Shown in pieces: positions 1 to 7,809 of a stretch of 36,780 bases of DNA. Position 1 is the stretch's first letter. Every line of letters begins with the position of its first letter. The notes below the pieces were generated by a model. The model had not been told where the DNA came from, searched no databases, and worked only from the letters and a program-made list of their open reading frames with translations. Source of the stretch: Rhodospirillaceae bacterium (GTDB lineage Bacteria; Pseudomonadota; Alphaproteobacteria; Azospirillales; Azospirillaceae). The translations under genes were made by a program, and so were the position numbers. The stretch lies in NCBI GenBank assembly GCA_029267445.1, contig JAJUIU010000039.1:1-36780 (forward strand), in the 5' to 3' direction.

Positions 1-108
1 CCCTACGACAAGCACAGCCTGAGGTCTACTGAAATGGGCGCGGCAGTCACGTATCGTCTGTTTCAAGACCAGCGTCCGTCCCGTTCGGCCTCACCCTGAG
101 CCTGTCGA
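1..108. repeat. Decayed inverted pair of an interspersed palindromic repeat
   Basis: Bases 1-24 match the arm at 13031-13054 at 19 of 24 positions, and bases 89-108 match the opposite arm (13104-13123) exactly. Together they form a second, partly decayed copy of the inverted pair found near 13 kb. The pair lies downstream of prs; the rest of the first 154 bases shows no gene. The element resembles the CTTCGACAGGCTCAGGGTGA palindromes seen between genes in many GC-rich Proteobacteria. The first arm may continue to the left of the window. Confidence 0.6.
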
Positions 109-154
109 CGCTTTAGCGGACGCCGGAGGCGGCTAGGGCGGGGCCGTGCCCCCC

Positions 155-1087
155 TCAATCGAACAGGCTGGAGACCGAGCGTTCGTTGCTGATGCGCTCG
201 ATGGCGTCGGCGATCAGGGTGGCGATGGTGAGCTGGCGGATGTTGCGGGAGACGCGCACCGCCTCCGTCGCCTGGATGCTGTCGGTGCTGACCAGCTCGT
301 CCAGGGGGCTGTCGGCCACGCGGGCGACGGCACCGCCGGAGAGCACGCCGTGGGTGACGTAGGCCCGCACCGAGCGGGCGCCGCGCTCCTTCAGGGCCAC
401 GCCCGCGTTGCAGAGGGTGCCGGCGCTGTCGACAATGTCGTCGATCAGGATGCAGTCGCGGCCGTCCACGTCGCCGATGACGTTCATCACCTCGGACACG
501 CCCGCGCGTTCGCGCCGCTTGTCGATGATGGCGAGGTCGGCGTCCAGGCGCTTGGCGATGGCGCGGGCGCGCACCACGCCGCCCACGTCGGGGGAGACGA
601 TCATCAGGCCGCTGGTGTCCATGCGGTCCTGGATGTCCTTGGTGAAGACCGGGGCGGCGACGAGGTTGTCCGTCGGGATGTCGAAGAAGCCCTGGATCTG
701 CCCGGCGTGCAGGTCGAGGGTGAGCACCCGGTTGGCCCCCGCCGTCTCGATCAGGTTGGCGACCAGCTTGGCCGAGATCGGCGTGCGCGGCCCGGTCTTC
801 CGGTCCTGGCGGGCATAGCCGAAATAGGGGATCACGGCGGTGATGCGGCGGGCGGAGCCGCGACGGAGCGCGTCGATGATGACCAGCAGCTCCATCAGGT
901 TGTCGTTGGCCGGGAACGAGGTCGACTGGATGACGAAGACATCCTCGCCGCGCACGTTCTCCAGGATCTCGACGAACACCTCCATGTCGGAGAAGCGGCG
1001 GATGCTGGCCTTTGTCAGCGGCACCTTAAGGCAGACGGAGATCGCCTCGGCGAGGGGGCGATTGCTGTTGCCGGCGATGAGCTTCAT
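155..1087 (-). CDS. prs: Ribose-phosphate pyrophosphokinase (PRPP synthetase)
   Basis: Makes 5-phosphoribosyl-1-pyrophosphate from ribose 5-phosphate and ATP, the precursor for purine, pyrimidine, histidine, tryptophan and NAD synthesis; cytosolic. The 310-residue product has the usual class I length. Visible landmarks are the [11 protein letters not shown] segment at residues 125-135, the KRRERAG catalytic flexible loop at 190-196 and the PRPP-binding loop DDIVDSAGT at 216-224. The start at [13 protein letters not shown] was chosen because family members begin there; an in-frame ATG 23 codons upstream would add an unconserved arginine-rich stretch. It is a single-gene unit with its own sigma-70-like promoter about 85 bases upstream. 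Identification is secure. Confidence 0.97.
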   Translation of the reverse strand: MKLIAGNSNRPLAEAISVCLKVPLTKASIRRFSDMEVFVEILENVRGEDVFVIQSTSFPANDNLMELLVIIDALRRGSARRITAVIPYFGYARQDRKTGPRTPISAKLVANLIETAGANRVLTLDLHAGQIQGFFDIPTDNLVAAPVFTKDIQDRMDTSGLMIVSPDVGGVVRARAIAKRLDADLAIIDKRRERAGVSEVMNVIGDVDGRDCILIDDIVDSAGTLCNAGVALKERGARSVRAYVTHGVLSGGAVARVADSPLDELVSTDSIQATEAVRVSRNIRQLTIATLIADAIERISNERSVSSLFD

Positions 1088-1170
1088 GGAGCGCCGCCCC
1101 GTGTCCCGTTGGATGTCGGAAAACATAACGGCCGAGGGCCCCGGTTGGAGCCCCAAGCCGTCGTGAAAGC

Positions 1171-1198
1171 GTCATAAAAGGTGGCCGGACAATATCAA
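1171..1198 (-). promoter_or_regulatory. Sigma-70-like promoter for prs
   Basis: On the minus strand TTGATA (1198-1193) is followed after 16 bases by TATGAC (1176-1171). These match the -35 and -10 consensus at 5 and 4 of 6 positions. The predicted transcript would start near 1164, giving a leader of roughly 77 bases before prs. Found by eye only. Confidence 0.5.
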
Positions 1199-1296
1199 GG
1201 CGGGGTGGGGCTGTAAACGTTCGTGCGGCCGTCCGGAGCACCCCCGCCGACCCCCATGCTGTCACCGCCGACGGGGTGCCCGGATCGTTCGGAACG

Positions 1297-1365
1297 TCAG
1301 GTGGAGCAAAGGGCGAGGATGCCGAGGAGGATCACCGCCAGGACGAAGAAGCGCATGTAATGCAT
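1297..1365 (-). CDS. Possible 22-aa hydrophobic peptide
   Basis: A very short reading frame 38 bases downstream of pgeF on the same strand, preceded by the purine-rich GGAAAGG five bases before ATG. The peptide begins MHYMRFFVLAV, continues as an unbroken run of Val, Ile, Leu, Gly and Ala, and ends LCST. It would be a single membrane-spanning helix or lipoprotein-like miniprotein. The only support is the ribosome-binding site, the operon-like position and the hydrophobic composition. I do not recognise a family, and chance is a fair alternative. Nothing else is seen in the 1088-1403 spacer apart from the prs promoter. Confidence 0.33.
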   Translation of the reverse strand: MHYMRFFVLAVILLGILALCST

Positions 1366-1403
1366 GGCACCTTTCCGTTAGCTGGGAGCCCCTGTTCGGC
1401 CGC

Positions 1404-2171
1404 CTACTCGGCGAGCGCGATGGCGGAGAGGCCGCGCCCGTAGTCCGGCTCCCCGTTCAGGGTGGCGCGCCGGTAGCTGAAGAAGCGGTCGGATTCGGCC
1501 AGCGTGTCGTGGGGGGCGCGCTGCACCAGCTCCACCCCGGCGGCGGCCAGCCGATCCTCGATGAAACCGCCCAGATCGAACAGGAAGCGGTCCTCCCGCC
1601 GGCCGGGGGCGAAATGGATCTCGTGCGCGGGGTCGCGCTCCAGGAAGCGCTGGCGGAACTCCGGCCCCACCTCGTAGCTGCGGAAGGCGATGTGCGGGCC
1701 GATGGCGGCGACGATCCGCTCCGGCTTCGCCCCCAGGGCGGCCATGGCGTCCACGGTCGATTCGATGACGCCGCCGAAAGCGCCCTTCCAGCCGGCGTGG
1801 GCCGCCCCGATCACCTCCGCCTTGGGATCGCAGAAGAGGACGGGCGCGCAGTCGGCCGTGAGGATGCCGAGCGCCACGCGGGGCACCTTCGTCACCAGCG
1901 CGTCGGCCTGTGGCGCCTCCTTCGGGCCGAAGGGGGCGGTGACGGTGACGACGGTGGGGCTGTGGACCTGGTAGACCGTGACGAGGCTTTCGGGGGCGAG
2001 GTCCAGGCCCCGCATGGCGCGGGACCGGTTCTCAGCCACGGCGGCCGGCGCGTCCCCGGAGCCGAAGCCGCAGTTCAGGCTGTCGAACAGCCCGCGCGAG
2101 ACGCCGCCGCGCCGGGTGAAGAAGCCGTGCCTGATGCTGCCGATCTCGTTAAGCGCGCCAAGCGTGATCAC
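1404..2171 (-). CDS. pgeF: Peptidoglycan editing factor / purine nucleoside phosphorylase, YfiH (DUF152) family
   Basis: YfiH-family proteins were long called polyphenol oxidases or laccase-domain proteins. They are now described as purine nucleoside phosphorylase/adenosine deaminase-like enzymes, and in E. coli as removing mis-incorporated serine from peptidoglycan precursors. The 255 residues carry the three zinc ligands in the expected places: His70 in YQVHSP, Cys108 in LTADCAPV and His125 in HAGWKG. The start is GTG, 18 bases after the stop of the upstream methyltransferase gene, and a GAGAAGG ribosome-binding site overlaps that stop, which suggests coupled expression. It is the last recognisable gene of the rfaD-lgt-methyltransferase-pgeF run. 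Family assignment is firm; the substrate in this organism is not visible from sequence. Confidence 0.93.
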   Translation of the reverse strand: MITLGALNEIGSIRHGFFTRRGGVSRGLFDSLNCGFGSGDAPAAVAENRSRAMRGLDLAPESLVTVYQVHSPTVVTVTAPFGPKEAPQADALVTKVPRVALGILTADCAPVLFCDPKAEVIGAAHAGWKGAFGGVIESTVDAMAALGAKPERIVAAIGPHIAFRSYEVGPEFRQRFLERDPAHEIHFAPGRREDRFLFDLGGFIEDRLAAAGVELVQRAPHDTLAESDRFFSYRRATLNGEPDYGRGLSAIALAE

Positions 2172-2189
2172 AGACGTACGCCAACCTTC

Positions 2190-3269
2190 TCAACGTTCGA
2201 AGCCCGCCGGCACCGGGGCGCCGGGGCTGGTCATCGCCACCGCCTTGAACAGGCGGCCCATCTGTTGTTCACCGGCCAAACGGTTCGCGGCGGCGTCAAT
2301 ATCTCCCGCCTGGGCCGGGCTCGCAAGACGCTTGAGGGCCTGGGCGCGAAGGGACAGGCCCAGGCGCTCCAGAAGGTCCCCCTGCGTCACGGGGCCATGG
2401 ACGGCCGCACCGGCGGCACGGGCGGATTCGGCCAGGGCGGTGAAGTCCACATGGGCGGTCAGGTCCGCCTCCCCCGGCTCGGCCAGCGGGTCGACGCCGG
2501 CGTGGCGCTTGAGGGCCTGCAGCGTGTCGCCGACGGCGGGGCCGGCGTAGCCGTAGTCGACGATCAGGGCGGCACCGGGGGCGGCGGCGAGACGCGCCCC
2601 GATCTCCGCCGCGACGGCGCCGGCGGCGGGGCAGACCTCCACCACCCCGCCCGGCGGGGTGTGGCGCAGGGAGGCGGGCACCAGTGCTGCGCCGGGGCGC
2701 GGGTCCAGCACCCAGGCGAGGCGCCCGTCGGCGTCCAGCCCGACCTTGCGCTCCCCCCAGCCGCGATCGCCGCGCACGAACTGGCGGATGGGCAGGGCGT
2801 CGAAGAACTCGTTCGCCAGCAGGATCATCGGGCCGGGCGGAACGTCGGACAGGCGGTCGTGCCATGTCGGCGTGAAGGGCGACAGCGCTTCGGCCTGCTT
2901 CGCGCGCAGGACGGGGCTGGTCTCCACGAGATGGAGGGTGAGGGCGGCGTGGAAGCCGGGCACCCTGGCCGTGGCGCGCAGGGCGTCCGCCATCAGGGTG
3001 CCCCGACCGGGCCCAAGCTCCACCAGGGCGAAGGGAGCGGGGCCGCCCAGGCGCATCCAGGTGTCCGCCGCCCAGGCGCCCAGCAGCTCCCCGAACATCT
3101 GGCTGACCTCCGGGGCAGTGGTGAAGTCGCCCCGGACCCCCAGCGGATCGCGCGTCATATAGTAGCCGTGGCGGGGATGGCCGAGGCACAGGGCCATGTA
3201 TTCCGGCAGGGGCATCGGCCCCTCAAGCCCGATGCGGCGGGCTATCAAGTCATGGAGGGGCGTGCTCAC
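2190..3269 (-). CDS. MidA/NDUFAF7-type SAM-dependent methyltransferase
   Basis: A 359-residue class I methyltransferase of the DUF185/MidA family. The mitochondrial homologue NDUFAF7 dimethylates an arginine of complex I subunit NDUFS2 during assembly. The family motif GDFTTAPEVSQMFGE is at residues 47-61 and the SAM-binding loop VELGPGRGT at 83-91. Start: GTG whose last two bases form the TGA stop of lgt (GTGA overlap), giving the protein start STPLHDLIARRIG, typical of the family. In-frame open sequence continues far upstream, but it is the antisense-like shadow of lgt and rfaD and is not coding. A complex I assembly role is inference from the family. Confidence 0.92.
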   Translation of the reverse strand: MSTPLHDLIARRIGLEGPMPLPEYMALCLGHPRHGYYMTRDPLGVRGDFTTAPEVSQMFGELLGAWAADTWMRLGGPAPFALVELGPGRGTLMADALRATARVPGFHAALTLHLVETSPVLRAKQAEALSPFTPTWHDRLSDVPPGPMILLANEFFDALPIRQFVRGDRGWGERKVGLDADGRLAWVLDPRPGAALVPASLRHTPPGGVVEVCPAAGAVAAEIGARLAAAPGAALIVDYGYAGPAVGDTLQALKRHAGVDPLAEPGEADLTAHVDFTALAESARAAGAAVHGPVTQGDLLERLGLSLRAQALKRLASPAQAGDIDAAANRLAGEQQMGRLFKAVAMTSPGAPVPAGFER

Positions 3270-4099
3270 CGCGTCGCCTTCGGTCCCTCGGCCGGGCGGC
3301 GGCCGAAGGGGGCCATCACGACGAAGGCGATGCCGGCCAGTACCATGGGGATGGACAGAAGCTGGCCCATGGTGACGCCGAAGGCGAGATAGCCGATCTG
3401 CACGTCCGGCTCGCGGAAGAACTCCGCCGTGATGCGGCCGAGGCCGTAGCCGATCAGGAAGACGCCGGAGAGTGTGCCCGTCCGCTCCCGCACGGCGGGG
3501 ATGCGGGCCAGGATGAGGAGGACGATGAAGAGGACGATGCCCTCGAGTGCGGCCTCGTAAAGCTGACTGGGATGGCGGGGAATGCCGCCCGCGCGGGGAT
3601 CGGGGAAGACCACCGCCCAGGGCAGGTCGGGGGCGGGGCGGCCCCACAGCTCCCCGTTCACGAAGTTGGCGACACGGCCCAGGAACAGCCCGATGGGGCC
3701 CGCGCAGGCGACCAGATCGCCCAGGCGGAAGGGGCTGAAGCCCTGGCTGCGCGCATACCAGAGGATGGCGACGATGATCCCCGCCAGCCCGCCATGGAAG
3801 GACATGCCGCCCGACCAGAGCTTCAGGATGTCGAGCGGGTTCGCGAGGTAGTAATCCAGATTGTAGAACAGGATGAAGCCCAGGCGCCCGCCCAGGATCA
3901 CGCCGATGCCGGCCCAGAACAGGAAATCGGTCAGGTCGTCGTCGGTGGGGCGGCCGGGGATGCGCCGGTTCAGCGCGATGCAGTAGCGCCAGCCGAGCAC
4001 GAAGCCCGCGATGTAGGCCAGCGCGTACCAGCGGATGACGATCGGCCCAAGCTCGAGCGCCACCGGATCGATCTCGGGGAAGGCGATGGCGGACAGCAT
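3266..4099 (-). CDS. lgt: Prolipoprotein diacylglyceryl transferase
   Basis: Transfers diacylglycerol from phosphatidylglycerol to the lipobox cysteine of prolipoproteins, the first step of bacterial lipoprotein maturation, in the inner membrane. The 277 residues form about seven hydrophobic helices. The essential His102 sits in SFHGGLAG, the Lgt signature GRVANFVNGELWG is at 141-153 and HPSQLYEA at 176-183. The gene starts 6 bases after the rfaD stop, and its stop overlaps the next start by four bases, so it is embedded in the rfaD-lgt-midA-pgeF operon. Confidence 0.97.
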   Translation of the reverse strand: MLSAIAFPEIDPVALELGPIVIRWYALAYIAGFVLGWRYCIALNRRIPGRPTDDDLTDFLFWAGIGVILGGRLGFILFYNLDYYLANPLDILKLWSGGMSFHGGLAGIIVAILWYARSQGFSPFRLGDLVACAGPIGLFLGRVANFVNGELWGRPAPDLPWAVVFPDPRAGGIPRHPSQLYEAALEGIVLFIVLLILARIPAVRERTGTLSGVFLIGYGLGRITAEFFREPDVQIGYLAFGVTMGQLLSIPMVLAGIAFVVMAPFGRRPAEGPKATR

Positions 4100-4105
4100 G
4101 GGGGC

Positions 4106-5086
4106 TCAGGCGTAGGGGTCGGACGTGGCGAGGAAGTCCTGCACGTAACGCCGCAACCCCTCCTCCAGCGTCGTGAAGGGGGCCGTGTAGCCGGCCGCGC
4201 GCAGCCGGTCCATCCGCGCCTCGGTGAAATACTGGTACTTGCCCTTCAGGTGGTCGGGCATGGGCGCGTAGGCGATCCGGGCCGGTTGGCCTGCGGCGGC
4301 GAACATGGCGGCGGCCAGATCGTTCCAGGTGCGGGCCCGCCCCGTGCCGAGGTTGAACAGGCCGTTCACGCCCGGATTGGCGTGCAGCCAGAGCATCACC
4401 TCCACACAGTCGCCGACCCAGACGAAATCCCGCATCTGGCCGCCGTCGGCATAGTCCGGCCGGTCCGAGGCGAACAGGGTCGCCGCCTCCCCCGCCCGGA
4501 CCACGGGCCAGAGCTTGGCCGGGACGGAGCGCATGTCCTCCTTGTGGTACTCGTTCGGGCCGTAGACGTTGAAGAACTTCAGCCCCGCCCACTGGCGCGG
4601 GCGCCGCCCGCCGGCCGAAAGCTGCGCCATCACCCGCCGGTCGAAGGCGTGCTTGGACCAGCCGTAGGGGTTGAGGGGACGCAGGTCCGGCAGGCGGGCG
4701 GGATCGTCGTCGAACCCGGCCGACCCGTCGCCGTAGGTGGCGGCCGAGCTGGCGTAGATCAGCCGCGTGTCGGTGCGCACGCACCAGCTCCAGAGATCCA
4801 GCGACAGGCGGAAATTGCTGGCGACGATCAGGTCGGCGTCGGTCTCCGTCGTCGCGGAGACGGCGCCTAAATGGAAGATCGTGTCGATCTCGAGCTGGTG
4901 GCGGTCGAGGAAGGCGGGCAGGGCCTCCGGCACGACGATGTCATGGGGGACGCGCTTGGCGATGTTGCGCCACTTGTCGCCATGGCCCAGCCGGTCCACC
5001 ACCACCACGGGCCCGATCCCCCGCGCCTCCAAGGCCGCGACCAGGTTAGAGCCGATGAAACCGGCGCCGCCGGTGACGATGATCAT
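4106..5086 (-). CDS. rfaD: ADP-L-glycero-D-manno-heptose 6-epimerase
   Basis: NAD(P)-dependent extended SDR that inverts C6 of ADP-D-glycero-D-manno-heptose to supply heptose for the lipopolysaccharide inner core. The nucleotide-binding GGAGFIG is at residues 6-12, the heptose-epimerase-type DRLGHGDKWRNI at 31-42, and the catalytic Ser113/Ser114, Tyr141 and Lys145 are in SSAATYGD and YGWSK. Its 326 residues are normal for the family. It heads the four-gene minus-strand run and is preceded by a good promoter. The other heptose-pathway genes are not in this window. Also called hldD or gmhD. Confidence 0.95.
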   Translation of the reverse strand: MIIVTGGAGFIGSNLVAALEARGIGPVVVVDRLGHGDKWRNIAKRVPHDIVVPEALPAFLDRHQLEIDTIFHLGAVSATTETDADLIVASNFRLSLDLWSWCVRTDTRLIYASSAATYGDGSAGFDDDPARLPDLRPLNPYGWSKHAFDRRVMAQLSAGGRRPRQWAGLKFFNVYGPNEYHKEDMRSVPAKLWPVVRAGEAATLFASDRPDYADGGQMRDFVWVGDCVEVMLWLHANPGVNGLFNLGTGRARTWNDLAAAMFAAAGQPARIAYAPMPDHLKGKYQYFTEARMDRLRAAGYTAPFTTLEEGLRRYVQDFLATSDPYA

Positions 5087-5143
5087 GGGGCCTGACTGTC
5101 CCTGCCTTGGGAATCGGCGCGGGCACGCCGCCCGGTCGCGGCT

Positions 5144-5172
5144 GTTATAGGGGGTGCCCCCCGGCGCGGCAA
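5144..5172 (-). promoter_or_regulatory. Sigma-70-like promoter for the rfaD operon
   Basis: Minus strand: TTGCCG (5172-5167), a 17-base spacer, then TATAAC (5149-5144), matching consensus at 4 and 5 of 6 positions. The predicted transcript start lies about 50 bases upstream of rfaD. It is placed back to back with the ubiK promoter in a 180-base divergent region. Confidence 0.6.
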
Positions 5173-5208
5173 GAACGCGCCCGGCGCGCCCGCCTCACCG
5201 ACGCCGCG

Positions 5209-5237
5209 TGGACAAGGGGGGCGGGGGCGACCATAAT
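5209..5237 (+). promoter_or_regulatory. Sigma-70-like promoter for ubiK
   Basis: TGGACA (5209-5214), a 17-base G-rich spacer, then CATAAT (5232-5237), matching consensus at 5 of 6 positions in both boxes. The predicted start lies about 23 bases before the ubiK ATG, leaving room for the GGGAAGG ribosome-binding site. Confidence 0.6.
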
Positions 5238-5266
5238 CTTTCGGTACGCAGGCAAGGGAAGGTCCG

Positions 5267-5602
5267 ATGCAGGTCGACAACAAGCTGCTGGACGATCTGG
5301 CGCGAGTCGCGAGCGGTGCGGTGGGGGCCCTGGCGGGCATCCGCACCGAGGTCGAGTCGCAGTTCCGCCAGCAGTTCGAACGCATCCTGTCGCAGATGGA
5401 CGTGGTCCCGCGCGACGAGTTCGAAGCCGCCAAGGAGATGGCGGCGGCGGCGCGCTCCGCCCAGGAGGAACTGGAGGAGCGGGTGACGCGGCTGGAGGCC
5501 GTCGTCGCCACCATGGCCGCCAAGCTGGAACTGGCCGCACCCGAGGCCCCGCCGAAGCGGGCGCCGCGCAAGGGCGGCGGCGGCGGCGGACCCGCCGCCT
5601 GA
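5267..5602 (+). CDS. ubiK: BMFP-domain / UbiK-type ubiquinone biosynthesis accessory protein
   Basis: A small protein (111 aa) of the BMFP/YqiC/UbiK family (formerly DUF526). In E. coli UbiK binds UbiJ in the ubiquinone-synthesis complex; the Brucella relative is a membrane-fusogenic coiled-coil protein. Residues 1-50 contain the family pattern around VESQFRQQFERILSQMDVV followed by PRDEFEAA. Residues 55-85 form a strong heptad coiled coil (EELEERVTRLEAVVATMAAKL). The tail (from about 92) is a Pro/Arg/Gly run typical of alphaproteobacterial members. The ubiquinone role is inferred from the family; ubiA and ubiD occur elsewhere in the window, not beside it. Confidence 0.88.
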   Translation: MQVDNKLLDDLARVASGAVGALAGIRTEVESQFRQQFERILSQMDVVPRDEFEAAKEMAAAARSAQEELEERVTRLEAVVATMAAKLELAAPEAPPKRAPRKGGGGGGPAA

Positions 5603-5925
5603 GGCGGACGTCGGATTCGCCGTCCAGAATAGCCGAAATCCCCGAGTCGGCCTTGTCCGGTTTCGATTCGGCCTAGACTTGCGTGCGGGCCGCGGGGCCG
5701 CGCGCCCGTCTTGCGCCCGATTCGCGACGACTGGCGGGGCGATTCGGATGTCAGCGAAACTTCATTCATCCATCACAGCGCCGCCGGGAAATCAGGTTGC
5801 GCGATGGTATTACCCATGGCACCGTATCCCTGGTGGTTCCCCCGGCTGGAACTACTAGATATCGGGCCGGTTAGGACTGTGATGGGGGTGGGCCGCGATG
5901 CCCGCCGGGCGAGAGGAGGGCGCAC
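5603..5925. promoter_or_regulatory. Intergenic spacer with five GANTC (CcrM-type) sites
   Basis: This 323-base gap before the YbjN-domain gene contains five GANTC sequences at 5614, 5644 (GAGTC), 5665, 5719 and 5741. Four of them read GATTCG in the same orientation. GANTC is the target of the cell-cycle DNA methyltransferase CcrM in Alphaproteobacteria, and clustered sites in promoters can make transcription depend on methylation state. Whether this is functional is inference. I see no convincing -35/-10 pair and no reading frame with a good ribosome-binding site in the gap. Confidence 0.4.
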
Positions 5926-6429
5926 ATGACGGCCGTGACCATCGAGACTTCGAGCAGCACCCACAATCCCCTCGACATCCTGGAAGAGATCGTCGTCGCC
6001 AACGAATGGCCGTTCGACCGGGCCAGCGACGAGGAGATGATCGTCGAGATCAAGGGCCGCTGGTGCGATTACCGCCTGTTCTTCGTCTGGCAGACGGAGG
6101 TGAGCGCCATGCAGTTCTCCGCCCAGTTCGACATGAAGGTGCCCACCGCGCGCAAGCCGCCGGTCACCGAGCTGCTGGCCGAGATCAACAACAAGATGTG
6201 GCTCGGCCATTTCGACGTCTGCTGCGAGGAGCAGACGCCGATGTTCCGCCAGACGGTGCTGCTGCGCGGGTCGCGCGGGGCCAGCGTGGAGCAGCTCGAG
6301 GATCTGGTCGACATCGCGCTTTCGGAGTGCGAACGCTTCTACCCCGCCTTCCAGTTCGTCATCTGGGGCGGTAAAACGGCGCAGGAGGCGGTGAGCGCCG
6401 CCATCCTGGACACGGTGGGCGAAGCGTGA
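5926..6429 (+). CDS. YbjN-domain-containing protein
   Basis: A 167-residue cytosolic protein of the YbjN family (bacterial sensory transduction regulator-like domain). The fold resembles type III secretion chaperones, and its biochemical role is unsettled. Typical alphaproteobacterial features are NPLDILEEIVVANEWPFDR near residues 13-31, a D-Y-R-L-F-F-W strand around 46-55, and the NNKMWLGHFD segment near 87-96. The start is supported by GAGAGGAGGG a few bases upstream. It lies ahead of proC with a 60-base gap, an order common in related genomes by my recollection. Confidence 0.85.
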   Translation: MTAVTIETSSSTHNPLDILEEIVVANEWPFDRASDEEMIVEIKGRWCDYRLFFVWQTEVSAMQFSAQFDMKVPTARKPPVTELLAEINNKMWLGHFDVCCEEQTPMFRQTVLLRGSRGASVEQLEDLVDIALSECERFYPAFQFVIWGGKTAQEAVSAAILDTVGEA

Positions 6430-6496
6430 GGGCTGGCGCAGCGTAGGCGGACCACCGCCCCCGCCGCCCGGGACCCGAGAGAGCGGGGTGGGGACG

Positions 6497-7297
6497 ATGG
6501 GCGCGGCACTGCTGCTGGTCGGCTGCGGCAAGATGGGCGGGGCGATGCTGGCCGGCTGGATGGCCGCCGGCGTCGCCGGCCGGGTGGTGGTGGTGGAGCC
6601 GTCCGGCGCCACGGGGCCGCTGCCCGACGGTGTGACGGCCGTGCGCGACCCGGCGGACATCCCGGCCGACTTCAGCCCCGCCGCCGTGATCCTGGCGGTG
6701 AAGCCGCAGATGATGGACGCGGCCCTGCCCGGATATCGGCGCTTCGCAGGGGATGCGGTGTTCCTGTCCATCGCGGCGGGCAAGCCGATCGCCTATTTCG
6801 AGAAGCATCTGGGCGCGGAAGCGGCGGTGGTGCGGGCGATGCCAAACACCCCGGCCGCCATCGGGCGCGGCATCAGCGTGGCCGTGCCGAACGCACGGGC
6901 CACCAGCTGCCACCGGAACCTGTGCGACCGGCTGCTGGCCGCCGTGGGCGAGGTCGCCTGGGTGGATGACGAGTCCCTGCTGGACCCCGTGACGGCCGTG
7001 TCGGGCAGCGGGCCCGCCTATGTGTTCCTGCTGGTGGAGACGCTGGCGAAGGCGGGGGAGGCGGCGGGCCTTCCGGCGGAGCTTTCCATGCGGCTGGCCC
7101 GCGCCACGGTGAGCGGGGCGGGCGAGCTGCTGCGCCAGTCCCCGGAGGAGGCGGCCCAGCTCCGCCGCAACGTCACCAGCCCGAACGGCACCACGCAGGC
7201 GGCGCTGGACGTGTTGATGGCGGCGGACGGCCTCGCCCCGTTGATGGAGCGGGCGGTGGCGGACGCGACCCGCCGGTCGCGGGCCCTGGCCGGGTGA
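6497..7297 (+). CDS. proC: Pyrroline-5-carboxylate reductase
   Basis: Catalyses the last step of proline synthesis, NAD(P)H-dependent reduction of 1-pyrroline-5-carboxylate. The Rossmann loop LLVGCGKMGGAM lies at the N-terminus, VRAMPNTPA in the middle and the C-terminal signature TAVSGSGPAYVF, where the substrate binds. It is 266 residues from the chosen ATG. A GTG three codons earlier (6488) is also possible, since purine-rich sequence precedes both. The downstream YbaK-like gene starts 7 bases after the stop, so the two are probably co-transcribed. Confidence 0.95.
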   Translation: MGAALLLVGCGKMGGAMLAGWMAAGVAGRVVVVEPSGATGPLPDGVTAVRDPADIPADFSPAAVILAVKPQMMDAALPGYRRFAGDAVFLSIAAGKPIAYFEKHLGAEAAVVRAMPNTPAAIGRGISVAVPNARATSCHRNLCDRLLAAVGEVAWVDDESLLDPVTAVSGSGPAYVFLLVETLAKAGEAAGLPAELSMRLARATVSGAGELLRQSPEEAAQLRRNVTSPNGTTQAALDVLMAADGLAPLMERAVADATRRSRALAG

Positions 7298-7304
7298 CCG
7301 CGCG

Positions 7305-7799
7305 ATGCCCGGACCGCTCAGCCCCAGCGCCCAGCGCATCCAGAACCTGCTGAACGATCTCGGCTATCCGATCCATGTGGTGGAGTTCGCCGCGTCCACC
7401 CGCACCTCGGCCGAGGCGGCGGCGGTGATCGGCTGCGATGTCGGGCAGATCGCCAAGAGCATCGTCTTCCGCACCCGCGACACGGGCCGCCCGGTGGTGG
7501 TGGTGGCGAGCGGGGCGAACCGGGTGAACGAGGCGTCGGTCGCCAAGGCGCTGGCGGAGCGGCTTAACGGGGAGCGGCTGGGCAAGGCGGACGCGGAGTT
7601 CGTCCGCATGGCGACCGGCTTCCCCATCGGCGGGGTGCCGCCCGTGGGCCACGCGGTGCCGGCCCTGATGATGCTGGACCGTGACCTCTTGAAGTACGAG
7701 ACGGTGTGGGCGGCAGCCGGCACGCCGAACGCGGTTTTCCCGATCGCCCCCCAGGCGCTGGCGGCAGTGACCGGCGGCGTGGTCGGCGAGGTGGTCTGA
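7305..7799 (+). CDS. YbaK/EbsC-family aminoacyl-tRNA deacylase
   Basis: A 164-residue protein of the YbaK/ProX editing-domain superfamily, which hydrolyses mischarged tRNAs such as Cys-tRNA(Pro) or Ala-tRNA(Pro). Recognisable segments are the EAAAVIGCDVGQIAKSIVF strand-helix near residue 35-53, with the conserved lysine in AKSIVF, ANRVNEASVAKAL near 69-81 and the GFPIGGVPPVGH loop near 105-116. It is a stand-alone editing protein, not attached to ProRS. Its close coupling to proC suggests co-regulation with proline supply, but this is inference. Substrate specificity cannot be read from sequence. Confidence 0.88.
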   Translation: MPGPLSPSAQRIQNLLNDLGYPIHVVEFAASTRTSAEAAAVIGCDVGQIAKSIVFRTRDTGRPVVVVASGANRVNEASVAKALAERLNGERLGKADAEFVRMATGFPIGGVPPVGHAVPALMMLDRDLLKYETVWAAAGTPNAVFPIAPQALAAVTGGVVGEVV

Positions 7800-7809
7800 G
7801 ACTGTGTGG

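Noticed and set aside
1509-3392. Long open frame of 627 codons on the plus strand
   Set aside because: It runs antisense to pgeF and the methyltransferase, has low-complexity Gly/Arg/His/Asp composition and no family resemblance; stop-free antisense frames are expected in such GC-rich genes.
3270-4784. In-frame extension of the MidA-like gene far upstream
   Set aside because: The extension is a shadow of lgt and rfaD in another frame; the GTGA overlap with the lgt stop and the family's normal N-terminus fix the start at 3269.
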